This document shows positions 46,701 through 54,205 of a stretch of DNA of 64,000 nt, in pieces. The position numbers were made by a program, and so were the translations under genes. Source of the DNA: Denitrobaculum tricleocarpae (GTDB lineage Bacteria > Pseudomonadota > Alphaproteobacteria > Kiloniellales > Kiloniellaceae); the NCBI RefSeq assembly GCF_007004665.1, contig NZ_ML660065.1:1-64000 (forward strand), read 5' to 3'. The notes under the pieces were generated by a model. The model made no database searches and had not been told where the DNA came from. It saw only the letters and a list, made by a program, of their open reading frames with translations. The stretch's first letter is position 1. The number at the start of each line of letters is the position of its first letter.

Positions 46701-47372
46701 GCGTGTTACGTCCAGGACGGCTTTGTTACCATCGCGAAAGAGCCGGAAGGTTGAGTTCTCAGAGGCCTGAATCGCGACCCTGCTGCCTTTATCAGACTTC
46801 GGGACGGAAACGCGAGTGATTCCAGCCGGTAAATTCCTTTGCACGCGCTCCAGGCCAAACTCCGCCGCCTGATCGAACACGATAGTGGCCTCGCCCTCAG
46901 ACTGCTCCAGGCGCGCCGCAACCGGCTTGTCCCAATCGAACACGATGCGGCTGTAGGTCGGGTGCTCACCTGCCCGCACCCGGACGCGCCGGTCAGCTGC
47001 CTTCTGTGCGTAGAGGTCGACCACGACTTTGCCGTCGATCCGCGCGGACCGGACGTCGAATTCTCTCTTGAAGGGAAAGCGGACTTCACGCCCTTCAGCG
47101 CTGACCGTCGCCGCGCCGATGTACCGGAACAAAGCCTTCTGGGCAGCGGACAAGTCGTACTCGGCGCCAACTTGAAATCGGACCACAACCGCGTCCTTCT
47201 CGGCCTGGACGGTGAAGGGCGCTTCGGGCGGCGTATCAAACACAATCCGGGCAAAGTCCGGATGAACACCGCCACGGACCGTAATGGTCTCTGCGGCGAG
47301 ACCAAATGCCGAGGTTGCCGTCAGCAGGAAAAACGCCAGCCAAAGCCGGGCAAAACGCAGACCGCGCATCAT
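43770..47372 (-). CDS. Large AMIN-like/TPR periplasmic protein of the motility block
   Basis: 1200 residues. A signal peptide (LWLAFFLLTATSAFGLAA) is followed by three related beta modules resembling AMIN (TVRGGVHPDFARIVFDTPPE; VRAGEHPTYSRIVFDWDKP; a third near RVSVPKSDKGSRVAIQA), an Ala/Pro/Thr/Lys-rich linker (about residues 230-330), another beta region (about 385-600), and a long TPR-like solenoid (about 665-1150) with GHGRAPEALGMLRLLDAENP and LLDGEEEEAEKLWKQIA. AMIN-like domains bind peptidoglycan in other proteins. The ATG overlaps the MotB-like stop (ATGA). Probably an envelope scaffold for the motor. Confidence 0.8.
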   Translation of the reverse strand: MMRGLRFARLWLAFFLLTATSAFGLAAETITVRGGVHPDFARIVFDTPPEAPFTVQAEKDAVVVRFQVGAEYDLSAAQKALFRYIGAATVSAEGREVRFPFKREFDVRSARIDGKVVVDLYAQKAADRRVRVRAGEHPTYSRIVFDWDKPVAARLEQSEGEATIVFDQAAEFGLERVQRNLPAGITRVSVPKSDKGSRVAIQASENSTFRLFRDGNKAVLDVTRPTQKQAAEANKAEPEQTEGKSLVNTAAPKATASAEKPEDPKASAVDKPTSLLPQKPQVDSTGPAGVAPDASAAQGNAPTPSAATNQATATKDADANPLEQEDKKAVNRPARQETAAEARLAKGVVRFATPESIRAAAAAQRAGAPIPEDNLVTLDAFRTELNVEAALAQGQDVGGDAGLVMLADDPDLPLLTPAPGKAPEPIEPTVLKFGWDRETGAAAFQRGNRLWLVFDRLGPFDLTRQLRRIAPHLEPIDRVPVQGGTAVRLTLPPLFAPRLAFDDNVWTVDIRRRVPLPEDAVSVSVTTGAKGPEVVFTRGDARTLLSIADPDLNDRIIVAPVRQPGLGVASVQQFAQFRALVSYQGVVLQPTAEGLAMSLEKRGVVVSGREPLQVSGSDARALPSTGERNPLAGGSMFDLEQARRGGDEEFTANKQELQRDVVRRDANKVGIARLDLARFYFGHGRAPEALGMLRLLDAENPALATDPEVVMMKGASQFLTDNFDEAARNLAHPALVGEREAVLWQSALAAKDQDWEAAATGFAETDDLIDQYARPVRTRLRLLEAEASLATGDTGGASLQLRKIEADEPTEAELAQVGYLRGRRLLLDGEEEEAEKLWKQIARNRHRPSSARARLALVDMGLNKETITDTEAIDELENLRFAWRGDKFEFALLRRLGDLYLAGGDYRQGLKSMRQAASHFPSSKRSEEVTRRMQQEFKDLYLSEKGQDVQAVTAVALYEEYKELTPPGEEGDAIITKLADRLVEVDLLERAGDLLEDQVTYRLKGEEKAKVAARAALIRLLERKPEDALRLLAESESDELPGGLVQQRRHLQARALAEAEREDEALALLEGDTASDALQLRAEILWKQRNWKDAGLALARLVPAEPPKRELSNKEALAVLNLAVALTLADDRPALELLAESYRDPMDETPQAESFALLSGDLIGNDVKSITEELAQIGQIQDFVTSYRQQLNSTQLSELE

Positions 47373-48169
47373 CTCTCCCCCGCGGTATCGAGCAGAACCA
47401 CATCAAAGCGGCGCTGCACCGAAGCCCGAGCCCCCTGCCCGGTCGCATCGGCCTCCGGTGACTGAGTGTCGAATGCTTGGGGTGTCAGCGCGACACCGCG
47501 CGGGCGAATGCTTCCCGAATAGCCCGTGTCTTCCAGCAGGCGCGCCAGACGGATCGAGCGTCCGAGGGTTTGCGTCCAAACGGCTTCTCGCTCTGCGCCA
47601 ACAGCGCCCGGGTCCAGGTCGTCGATTGGATAGCTGACAATTTCGACGCTGTTCGAAAGGCTCCGAAAAAGCCCGCCTAAGGCCAACATCGTGCGTTCCG
47701 CCGCCGCGCCAAGTTCATTGGACTGTCCCTCGAAGACGAGCGCATCGGGCAAAGACACGATCAGGCGATCACCGAGATTGACAAAGTCCGCGCCTCGCAA
47801 AACCGCATCTTCTTCCAAGCGTTCCGAAAGGACATTCGCCAGATAGTCCAGATCGGTTCCGGGTATGGACTTGACGGGCACAATGTCCAATTGCGACTTG
47901 GGTTCAACGACCGTGGAGTCCTCGACGCTATCCAGACTCTCCGCCAGGGAACCGGTCAGGTTTTGCCACTTCACCAGGTCGAGGCTGGACATCGAATACA
48001 AGAGAACGAAAAACGTCAGCATCAACGCGACCAGATCTGTAAAGGTTACCATCCAAGCGTTCGGCGACGCGGCCGGGCGTGCAGCCGCGGTTGAGGCTGG
48101 GCGTGACATCCGCAGCGGCTGCACCTTCACCTTCAAGGTTTCTTCGCTGTTGAGGTCCGCTTGGGTCAT
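47369..48169 (-). CDS. MotB-like protein with the stator aspartate
   Basis: 266 residues. One N-terminal membrane helix WMVTFTDLVALMLTFFVLLY carries Asp at the place used by MotB for proton conduction. A plug-like amphipathic region (NLTGSLAESLDSVEDST) and an OmpA-like C-terminal domain (LVFEGQSNELGAAAERTMLA) follow. This is the MotB layout. No MotA is adjacent. It is coupled to both neighbours by ATGA overlaps. Confidence 0.85.
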   Translation of the reverse strand: MTQADLNSEETLKVKVQPLRMSRPASTAAARPAASPNAWMVTFTDLVALMLTFFVLLYSMSSLDLVKWQNLTGSLAESLDSVEDSTVVEPKSQLDIVPVKSIPGTDLDYLANVLSERLEEDAVLRGADFVNLGDRLIVSLPDALVFEGQSNELGAAAERTMLALGGLFRSLSNSVEIVSYPIDDLDPGAVGAEREAVWTQTLGRSIRLARLLEDTGYSGSIRPRGVALTPQAFDTQSPEADATGQGARASVQRRFDVVLLDTAGER

Positions 48170-48882
48170 GGCTGCGTCTCCGCGCCAGCTTGGGGATTGC
48201 CGGCCGCAGGGGTTCCAGCCTCGTCCGCAGGAACCTCGACACTGCGGAAATTCAGGAAGATCGCACCGGGCCGGCCAACCTCGAGCCCCGTCGAAACGCG
48301 CTCGACCGGCAGACCGGCGTTGGCGAGGTGCCGTGCAAGTTCCCCAAGACGCCGCAATTCGACGGAGCGCTCCTGCGCCCCATCCAGGCGCGCAAGTGCG
48401 TCCTCGGGAACGCCGTGCCGTACCTCCACCAGAAACGCATTACCCTTCGTGCCTGCTGCTAGCAGCGCCTTGCTCAGCCGCTGCAAAAGAAGATCACGGC
48501 CTGGATTCAATTCGGTCGCATTGCGTGCAAACAGCATGCTGGAAGGTAACTCGACCCGGACTTCGCTGTTGCGCGCCCCTTCGTTGAGGCGGATCGCCGG
48601 CAGGGTCGTATCCAGGAGATCGGCGAGTTCGTTCGCCAGTTCCCGGGCGCCTGAGAGCTGTCCGGACCCTGCAGCCTGTTCGGAAAGATTTTTGTAGGCT
48701 TGAATGCGGCCGTCAAAGGCCTGGCTCACGCTGTCGATAACGACGCGCTGCTTATCCTCCTCAATCACCGAGAGGGCGTTGAGCAAAATGAAGAATGCCA
48801 GAAGAAGGAGTTTGAGACTCAGCAGGGCGATTACATTGGGATCGCTTTGCCCCACGAAGGTCCTTGGCAGCGGACCAGCCAT
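48166..48882 (-). CDS. MotB-like protein lacking the stator aspartate
   Basis: 238 residues. It has an N-terminal membrane helix, VIALLSLKLLLLAFFILLNA, in the MotB position but with no Asp, and Lys within it. The C-terminal half has OmpA-like features (MLFARNATELNPGRDLLLQR; RRLGELARHLANAGLPVERV). It overlaps the Asp-containing MotB-like gene by four bases, so the two proteins are probably made in equal amounts and may form a heteromeric complex. It follows cheZ by six bases. Confidence 0.78.
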   Translation of the reverse strand: MAGPLPRTFVGQSDPNVIALLSLKLLLLAFFILLNALSVIEEDKQRVVIDSVSQAFDGRIQAYKNLSEQAAGSGQLSGARELANELADLLDTTLPAIRLNEGARNSEVRVELPSSMLFARNATELNPGRDLLLQRLSKALLAAGTKGNAFLVEVRHGVPEDALARLDGAQERSVELRRLGELARHLANAGLPVERVSTGLEVGRPGAIFLNFRSVEVPADEAGTPAAGNPQAGAETQP

Positions 48883-48888
48883 CGCGAA

Positions 48889-49494
48889 TCAGTCGAAGCC
48901 CATAAGGGCGTCTATGTCATCCTGACTGATTTCATTTCCCGGCAGTTGAGGACCATTGCAAAGGTCTTCATCCGGCCGCTCTGCTTTGCCGTCGGCACGC
49001 TTGGGCGTGGCCGGGCGTTCGACACCGGCAGCCTTGAACTCTTCACCAAATGCCGCCAGCAAGGCCGTAACCTTGTTTTCGACATGTTGAAGGGCGTTGA
49101 CGACCGTGCCAATCCGTTGTCCCGTAATGTCCTGAAAGCTACATGCTTCGTAGACCTGGGTCACCGAATTGTTGATTTTGTCGGAAACCTCCTGATCGAC
49201 GGTCTCAGCCAAAGCTTCGAGCTCTTCCATCGACCCCAGTATGGTATTGGTCGCAGCCTCGGTCGCGCCGACGATCGCCGCCAGTTCGTCCGTCGCGGTT
49301 GGCAGATGCTCACTGGTGATTTCATCTGCTCGAAGCGAGGCGATCTCTGCTTTGGCGTTTGTAATGAACTCGGCGACCGACTCGACCTCAGCAAAGAGGC
49401 GCATGTTCACCGCTGAGAGATCCCCCTCAGCGGCTTCCATGTCGACCGCCGTGGCATTATCCACAGCGGTCTCTTTGCCCGCCGGCATTGACAT
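48889..49494 (-). CDS. cheZ: Chemotaxis phosphatase CheZ
   Basis: 201 residues. Long helices, with the catalytic motif ACSFQDITGQRI (Asp and Gln that attack CheY-P) at about residues 117-128, and a C-terminal ISQDDIDALMGFD, the CheY-binding end. It removes phosphate from CheY to reset the motor. AAGGA precedes the ATG. It is 11 bp downstream of cheY. Confidence 0.93.
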   Translation of the reverse strand: MSMPAGKETAVDNATAVDMEAAEGDLSAVNMRLFAEVESVAEFITNAKAEIASLRADEITSEHLPTATDELAAIVGATEAATNTILGSMEELEALAETVDQEVSDKINNSVTQVYEACSFQDITGQRIGTVVNALQHVENKVTALLAAFGEEFKAAGVERPATPKRADGKAERPDEDLCNGPQLPGNEISQDDIDALMGFD

Positions 49495-49505
49495 CTGTCT
49501 GATCC

Positions 49506-49895
49506 TTAAAACGCACCAAGGACGGCGGTCAGCTTGCTTTTCAGCGTCGCGGCGTTGAACGGCTTGACGATGTAGTTGTTCACACCGGCCTGCTTGGCGG
49601 CAACGACGTTCTCGCTTTTGCTCTCAGCGGTGATCATGATGAACGGCAGAGCCTGAAGCTGATTGTCGGTGCGGCATTCCTTGAGAAGCTGCAGACCACT
49701 CATGGGCTCCATGTTCCAGTCGGAAATCACCAGACCGTAGGACTTATCGCGCAGTTTCTGCAGCGCGGCACTGCCATCAGCGGCTTCATCAACATTGTTG
49801 AAACCCAGCTGCTTCAGCAGATTACGAATGATACGAAGCATCGTCTTGTAATCATCGACGATCAAAATCGGCATGTTCATGTCGACAGCGGACAT
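49506..49895 (-). CDS. cheY: Chemotaxis response regulator CheY
   Basis: 129 residues, single receiver domain: MPILIVDDYKTMLRIIRNLL, phospho-acceptor Asp in GLVISDWNMEPMSG, Thr in FIMITAESK and Lys in YIVKPFNAATL. It binds FliM (also in this block) when phosphorylated. GGAG lies seven bases before the ATG. Paired with cheZ. Confidence 0.97.
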   Translation of the reverse strand: MSAVDMNMPILIVDDYKTMLRIIRNLLKQLGFNNVDEAADGSAALQKLRDKSYGLVISDWNMEPMSGLQLLKECRTDNQLQALPFIMITAESKSENVVAAKQAGVNNYIVKPFNAATLKSKLTAVLGAF

Positions 49896-50030
49896 ATTAG
49901 TCTCCTTTAATTACCGGCGGTCCCCTCAGAGCGATTCCACTGAACCGGCTCGTAAAACCTGTTGAACATTAACGGTATTCGATTAACGCAGCGTAAACGG
50001 CACGGCGCTCAAATCGTTGAATTCGGTTTA

Positions 50031-50753
50031 CTATTTGGCAATGGGCAGGGTCCGGCGCTGGGCCAGTTCCAAGGTGATGGTTTTTGCCCGCTCAGGATCC
50101 ATTTTCGCTAGGATTGGCGCGGTTTTGCGCTCTTTCATCCGCTCGATAACGTCCAGCAACACCGCCAGGTCGAGCTGTTCGAAGATGCGCGCCGCATCTT
50201 TGGGCTTCATCGCCTCATATATCCTCACGAGGCTTTTCATTTGAGCCTCGGTTTCCTCGTCATGCTCCTCGAGCAGTCCTTCGATCGACTTACGCAGCGC
50301 CTCCAGCTCCGCCACTTTCTCGTCGATCCGGCTCTCCGCGGCCTTCAGCAGGACTTCACGCTGATCAAGGGCCCGTCCGCGCTGTTCGATCTCCTCGCGG
50401 CGCTCGGACAGGGACTGCAAGAGGTTGATTTCTTCGTCGGTCAGGGAGAAAGGATCGCGGGGCTGTTTGCTTTCAGCCGAATCAGCCCGGACGTCGCCGC
50501 TCTCGGCTGTGTCCTCATCCTGCGCGACGGCAGCCGTTTCAACTGTCTCGCCTGCCGCAGCGGGTTCGGCAGCCTCGTCTCCGGCAGCTTCAGCGCCCTC
50601 ATCCGCCTCTTCGTCCGCCGGTTTGGCGGCAAGCTGCTCAAATCCGGTTTTTGCGGCGGTTGCGGAGGAGATTCCCTGCCAAATATTGCCGACCTTCACC
50701 GTGAACAAGGCGGCGGCGGCAAGAATAACAAATGGCAGCAAACGAAGTCGCAT
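50031..50753 (-). CDS. motE: MotE-like protein (MgtE N-domain type)
   Basis: 240 residues. A membrane segment (PFVILAAAALFTVKVGNIW), an acidic Ala/Glu-rich linker, a coiled coil (EINLLQSLSERREEIEQRG region) and a C-terminal MgtE_N-like domain (MKSLVRIYEAMKPKDAARIF, LDVIERMKERKTAPILAKMD). MotE is a periplasmic MotC partner in rhizobia; here MotC is not present, so the name is by domain layout and context. Confidence 0.82.
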   Translation of the reverse strand: MRLRLLPFVILAAAALFTVKVGNIWQGISSATAAKTGFEQLAAKPADEEADEGAEAAGDEAAEPAAAGETVETAAVAQDEDTAESGDVRADSAESKQPRDPFSLTDEEINLLQSLSERREEIEQRGRALDQREVLLKAAESRIDEKVAELEALRKSIEGLLEEHDEETEAQMKSLVRIYEAMKPKDAARIFEQLDLAVLLDVIERMKERKTAPILAKMDPERAKTITLELAQRRTLPIAK

Positions 50754-50914
50754 GGATACCTTCCTCGTACGGGATCCTATTGGATCTGGGCGGCTTCGCT
50801 CTTGTTCCGCCCGAATAGTCAGAGCTTTTAATCTGCCAGTAGTGTTAACTGACTGAATTGCATATCTCTTAAATGAGCCGGTCAGCCCGCCATGGAGAGA
50901 TTACATCAGGTGGA

Positions 50915-51511
50915 TTAACGCATTCTTTGCAAAGCCTTCAGCAACGCCTGTGCGCCTGGATTTTCGGATGACAGGTTCAGCCGCTCCGAAATCGGCACAT
51001 CGGGATCGGCATCTTCGTCATGCATCCCGGGCGAAACCTTGGGTGCCGCGGAGCTCTGGCCAGCGCCCATGTCAGAGTTCGGGCGCAGCTGTCGCGCGCC
51101 CGCATCTCTTTGTCCCGTCGACACGACGTTCCGGCCGCCCCCGCGTGTGCTGCCGAAACCACTGCCGCCCAGACTGTCACGAGCCGTAGCCGAAGCACTT
51201 TCGAGCTGGTTGGAAAGCGTCTCGCCCCGCTCAACCAGAAACTTGAGATCGGTCAGCATTTTAGCGGCGCCCTCGACCTGTTTTTGGAGCTCGTTTCCGC
51301 TCGAGCCGGCGTGAGAGCGCAACTCCGCCAAGCCCTCCTCGGCTTTGAGTGTTGAATCAGCGAAGTCTTTGATCAAGCTCTCCATCTCGTCTTTCGACTT
51401 GCGAAGAGCGCCCAGTTTCCGGTCGAGGATTGCTGCATAAACGATGGTCGCGACCAAAAGGCCCGCCACAATCAGATCTACTATCAAAGTGAAATCAAAC
51501 CCTGTGCTCAC
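50915..51511 (-). CDS. DUF6468-type membrane protein linked to fliM
   Basis: 198 residues. One N-terminal membrane helix (LIVDLIVAGLLVATIVYAAI), a coiled coil (KSKDEMESLIKDFADSTLKA ... EKQVEGAAKML region) and a Gly/Arg-rich variable C-terminus. This kind of protein is found directly behind fliM in alphaproteobacteria. It overlaps the fliM stop by four bases. Function unknown; a motor role is inferred from position. Confidence 0.75.
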   Translation of the reverse strand: MSTGFDFTLIVDLIVAGLLVATIVYAAILDRKLGALRKSKDEMESLIKDFADSTLKAEEGLAELRSHAGSSGNELQKQVEGAAKMLTDLKFLVERGETLSNQLESASATARDSLGGSGFGSTRGGGRNVVSTGQRDAGARQLRPNSDMGAGQSSAAPKVSPGMHDEDADPDVPISERLNLSSENPGAQALLKALQRMR

Positions 51512-52617
51512 GACGCTTCACTCTCCCGCGCCAGCTTGTTAACCACGCGGACGGCAATGCTGCCGTTTTTGCGCCCCATGTTCCCCTGGAACATCGGCAC
51601 ATCCCCGCACCGCATCTCGATTGCGGAGGCCGGTGTGGTGGAGAGCTCGAGATGGCTCCCGACTTCCCAGTTCATAATCTCACCCAGGGGCAGCTCGACC
51701 TGCTCCAGGACGGCCTGGATGGGAACGTCGGTCTGCCAGAGTTCCGCCGTCAGGTGGCCTTCCCAGATGGAATCCCGTCCGAACTTTTCGCCCATGAACA
51801 TCTGCAGCAGCAGTTCACGAACCGGCTCCAGAGTTGCGTAAGGGATCAGGAGTTCGATCCGGCCACCCCGGTCTTCCATATCGACCCGCAAGGTGATGAC
51901 GATGGTTGCGTTGGCATGGCGTGCGATCGTCGCGAAACGCGGGTTGGTCTCGAGGCGCTCAAAGCGGAAATTCACCGGTGAAAGCGGGTCGAAGGCGCTG
52001 GAAAGATCCGCCAGCACAACATGAACCATCCGCTCGACGAGGTTTCTCTCGATAGTTGTATATGGCCGACCCTCAATCCGCATCGCCGCGGTTCCCCTGC
52101 GCCCACCAAGCAACACGTCGACGATCGAATAAATCAGGGCGGAATCGACGGTCATGAGACCGAAATTGTCCCACTCCTCGGCCTTGAAGACCGAGAGCAT
52201 CGCCGGCAGGGGAATTGAGTTCAGATAATCGCCAAAGCGGGCCGAGGTGATGTTGTCCAGGCTGACTTCAACGTTATCGGAGGTAAAGTTACGCAGAGAC
52301 GTCGACATCATCCGCACAAGGCGATCAAAGACGACCTCGAGCATCGGCAACCGCTCGTAGGACACCAACGCGGAGTTGAGGATTGCCTGGATGCCGGACT
52401 GCGCAACATCGTCGTCCGCGGAGGTATCGACCCCCAACAGACTGTCGATTTCACTTTGATCGAGAACCCGGGTGGAACCGGCGGCACCCCCCATCTCATC
52501 GCCGTCACCTTCAGCTTCGCCGCCGCCCTCTTCGTCGTCATCCGCCATGGCCTCCCACTCGGCCATCATTGCATCCTGATCGACTTCTTCGGTTTCGGTT
52601 TCTGTTTCTTCAGCCAT
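51508..52617 (-). CDS. fliM: Flagellar switch protein FliM
   Basis: 369 residues. The CheY-binding peptide LDQSEIDSLLG sits at residues 52-62, after an acidic extension of about 50 residues; in E. coli it is at the very N-terminus. The middle (CheC-like) domain has RNFTSDNVEVSLDNITSARF, and the C-terminal SpoA domain has LPLGEIMNWEVGSHLELS and VPMFQGNMGRKNGSIAVRVV. It sets rotation direction. Next to fliL by 12 bp. Confidence 0.96.
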   Translation of the reverse strand: MAEETETETEEVDQDAMMAEWEAMADDDEEGGGEAEGDGDEMGGAAGSTRVLDQSEIDSLLGVDTSADDDVAQSGIQAILNSALVSYERLPMLEVVFDRLVRMMSTSLRNFTSDNVEVSLDNITSARFGDYLNSIPLPAMLSVFKAEEWDNFGLMTVDSALIYSIVDVLLGGRRGTAAMRIEGRPYTTIERNLVERMVHVVLADLSSAFDPLSPVNFRFERLETNPRFATIARHANATIVITLRVDMEDRGGRIELLIPYATLEPVRELLLQMFMGEKFGRDSIWEGHLTAELWQTDVPIQAVLEQVELPLGEIMNWEVGSHLELSTTPASAIEMRCGDVPMFQGNMGRKNGSIAVRVVNKLARESEAS

Positions 52618-52629
52618 TTACGTCAACCG

Positions 52630-53157
52630 TCACTGCACAAGCATTTCTTTGAACAGCACATCCTGTATCACTGCAGGTCGCGCCGCCGCGTTCACCCGGA
52701 GCAGGAGTTCCTCACGGAGGCGCTGCAGACCGGCGGACCCCTGAAGATCCTCGATCCTCAGCTCGCGGAGATAGACCTGAAAATTGTCGCGGATTCTCGG
52801 CAGAACTGCTTCAATCGTGGCAACATCGGCCTCAGATTCCAGCTCCAGACTAACGGAGATTTTCAGGAAGTTGGCGCGGCGCTCACCGGAAGTCAGGTTG
52901 ATCAGCATTTCCGGAAGGTCATAGAAAACAGCTGGTCCGACCGGAATTTCTTCCACCACCTCTTCAGCGGCTTCCTCTTCCTTTCCCAGGAAGGAGTCGG
53001 CAAGCCCCGAGAAATAAACGCCTGCGCCTCCGATACCCAATAGAAGGATCGGCAGAACGATAAACAGAACGAGCTTCTTCCCATTCATGCCACCCTTCTG
53101 GCGCGCTTCGACCTCAAACTCTTCGCCGACGTCTTCAGATACCGCTTGATCGGACAT
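52630..53157 (-). CDS. fliL: Flagellar stator-associated protein FliL
   Basis: 175 residues. A cytoplasmic N-terminus, one membrane helix (LVLFIVLPILLLGIGGAGVY), an acidic linker and the periplasmic FliL domain (VFYDLPEMLINLTSGERRAN ... LRIEDLQGSAGLQRLREELL). It supports stator function. First gene of the leftward fliL-fliM-DUF6468 operon; a CtrA-like box and a sigma-54-like site lie upstream. Confidence 0.93.
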   Translation of the reverse strand: MSDQAVSEDVGEEFEVEARQKGGMNGKKLVLFIVLPILLLGIGGAGVYFSGLADSFLGKEEEAAEEVVEEIPVGPAVFYDLPEMLINLTSGERRANFLKISVSLELESEADVATIEAVLPRIRDNFQVYLRELRIEDLQGSAGLQRLREELLLRVNAAARPAVIQDVLFKEMLVQ

Positions 53158-53216
53158 ATACGCAGGACTCTTTGGTTTTCATAAACTTAACTGGCGGTAA
53201 GCCTACGCTCTGATGG

Positions 53217-53231
53217 TTAAAAAGTCGTTGA
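53217..53231 (-). promoter_or_regulatory. CtrA-like box upstream of fliL
   Basis: TTAAAAAGTCGTTGA: TTAA-N7-TTGA, one base off the CtrA consensus, 60-74 bp before fliL. In Caulobacter the fliLM promoter is CtrA-controlled. Confidence 0.45.
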
Positions 53232-53300
53232 AATCGGGGCCCGCCGTAGAGAGAGCGTTAATCCTGCAAGCCGGGGCAAGAACTACCCGGCAAGCCCTGC

Positions 53301-53317
53301 CGCAAGGGCGAAGCCAG
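53301..53317 (-). promoter_or_regulatory. Sigma-54-like promoter toward fliL
   Basis: Read on the minus strand: TGGCTTCGCCCTTGCGG. GG and GC are separated by exactly 10 bases, and TGGC and TTGC match consensus; the middle A-C-G does not. About 145 bp before fliL. Confidence 0.4.
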
Positions 53318-53373
53318 GCGTTGTCTCCCCACGCCAACCGGCTGTTTTCCGGGGTTTTTCATGAAGACTGCTT

Positions 53374-53390
53374 TTGGCACGGGTCGTGCA
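53374..53390 (+). promoter_or_regulatory. Sigma-54 (-24/-12) promoter of flgF-flgG-flgA-flgH
   Basis: TTGGCACGGGTCGTGCA: GG (53376-53377), ten bases, GC (53388-53389). It matches TGGCACG-N4-TTGC at all but one of the fixed positions and lies 72 bp before the flgF ATG. Confidence 0.8.
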
Positions 53391-53461
53391 AAGACCAGTG
53401 CGATCATGTGTGACCGGTAACGCGCTGCTGGAAACACGAGCAAAAATTCGGACGGTCTGCG

Positions 53462-54187
53462 ATGGAAAATACCGGTTACATAGCTCTCTCCCGCCAGTCG
53501 GTGCTGCGGCGCCAGATGGACATCATTGCCAATAACATGGCGAACATGACCACCCCGGCCTTCAAGGGCGAGGACATGATGTTTGTCGAGCATCTCAAAA
53601 AGACCGCCAACAACGATCGGGTCAGCCTGGTACAGGACCTTGCGCTCCTGCGGAACCTCAACGCCGGCCCCATGACCAAAACCGACAATCCGCTCGATCT
53701 TGCCATCAACGGAGACGGCTACTTCGTTGTCGAGACGCCCGACGGTGAACGCTACACCCGCAACGGCACCTTTCAGTTGAACCAGGACGGCCAGATCGTC
53801 ACCACGCAGGGCGATCCCGTGCTGGGCATCGACGGCAACGCCATCACCATTCCGCCGAACGAACCGCACATCTCCATCACCCGAGACGGCAGCATTTCAG
53901 CCGGTGAGACACTAATCGGCCGCATTCAAATCGTCGGCTTCGAAAACGAGCAAGAGCTCGAAAAGCAATCGAACAGCCTTTTCGCTCGGGGAGAACAGGA
54001 GCCTCAGGTCGCCGAAGGCGCCGAGGTCGCCCAGGGCATGATCGAAGGCTCGAACGTCCAGGGCATCGTCGAGATGACGAAGATGATCACAACCGTCCGC
54101 AGCTATAGCTCCACAAGCAAACTCGTCGATCAGGAACACGAGCGCCAACGCCGGGCGATCCAGGTTCTGGCTTCGTCACAGCAGTAG
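53462..54187 (+). CDS. flgF: Proximal rod protein FlgF
   Basis: 241 residues. N-terminal rod motif SRQSVLRRQMDIIANNMANM, central D1 with NPLDLAINGDGYFVVETPDG, and C-terminal helix VEMTKMITTVRSYSSTSKLV. Shorter than FlgG and with the FlgF-type start. First of the sigma-54 operon. Confidence 0.95.
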   Translation: MENTGYIALSRQSVLRRQMDIIANNMANMTTPAFKGEDMMFVEHLKKTANNDRVSLVQDLALLRNLNAGPMTKTDNPLDLAINGDGYFVVETPDGERYTRNGTFQLNQDGQIVTTQGDPVLGIDGNAITIPPNEPHISITRDGSISAGETLIGRIQIVGFENEQELEKQSNSLFARGEQEPQVAEGAEVAQGMIEGSNVQGIVEMTKMITTVRSYSSTSKLVDQEHERQRRAIQVLASSQQ

Positions 54188-54205
54188 AAGTAGAGGAATA
54201 AACTC

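Larger units (their letters stand above)
53158..53461. other. Divergent fliL / flgF promoter region
   Basis: 304 bp holding candidate sites for both directions: CtrA-like box (53217-53231), minus-strand sigma-54-like site (53301-53317) and plus-strand sigma-54 promoter (53374-53390). No gene is supported inside. Confidence 0.6.

Noticed and set aside
50818-50832. GG-N10-GC on the minus strand upstream of the motE-like gene
   Set aside because: The flanks do not match the -24/-12 consensus.
53258-53869. 203-residue minus-strand frame over the flgF start
   Set aside because: Antisense shadow of flgF; the region upstream is better explained by promoters.
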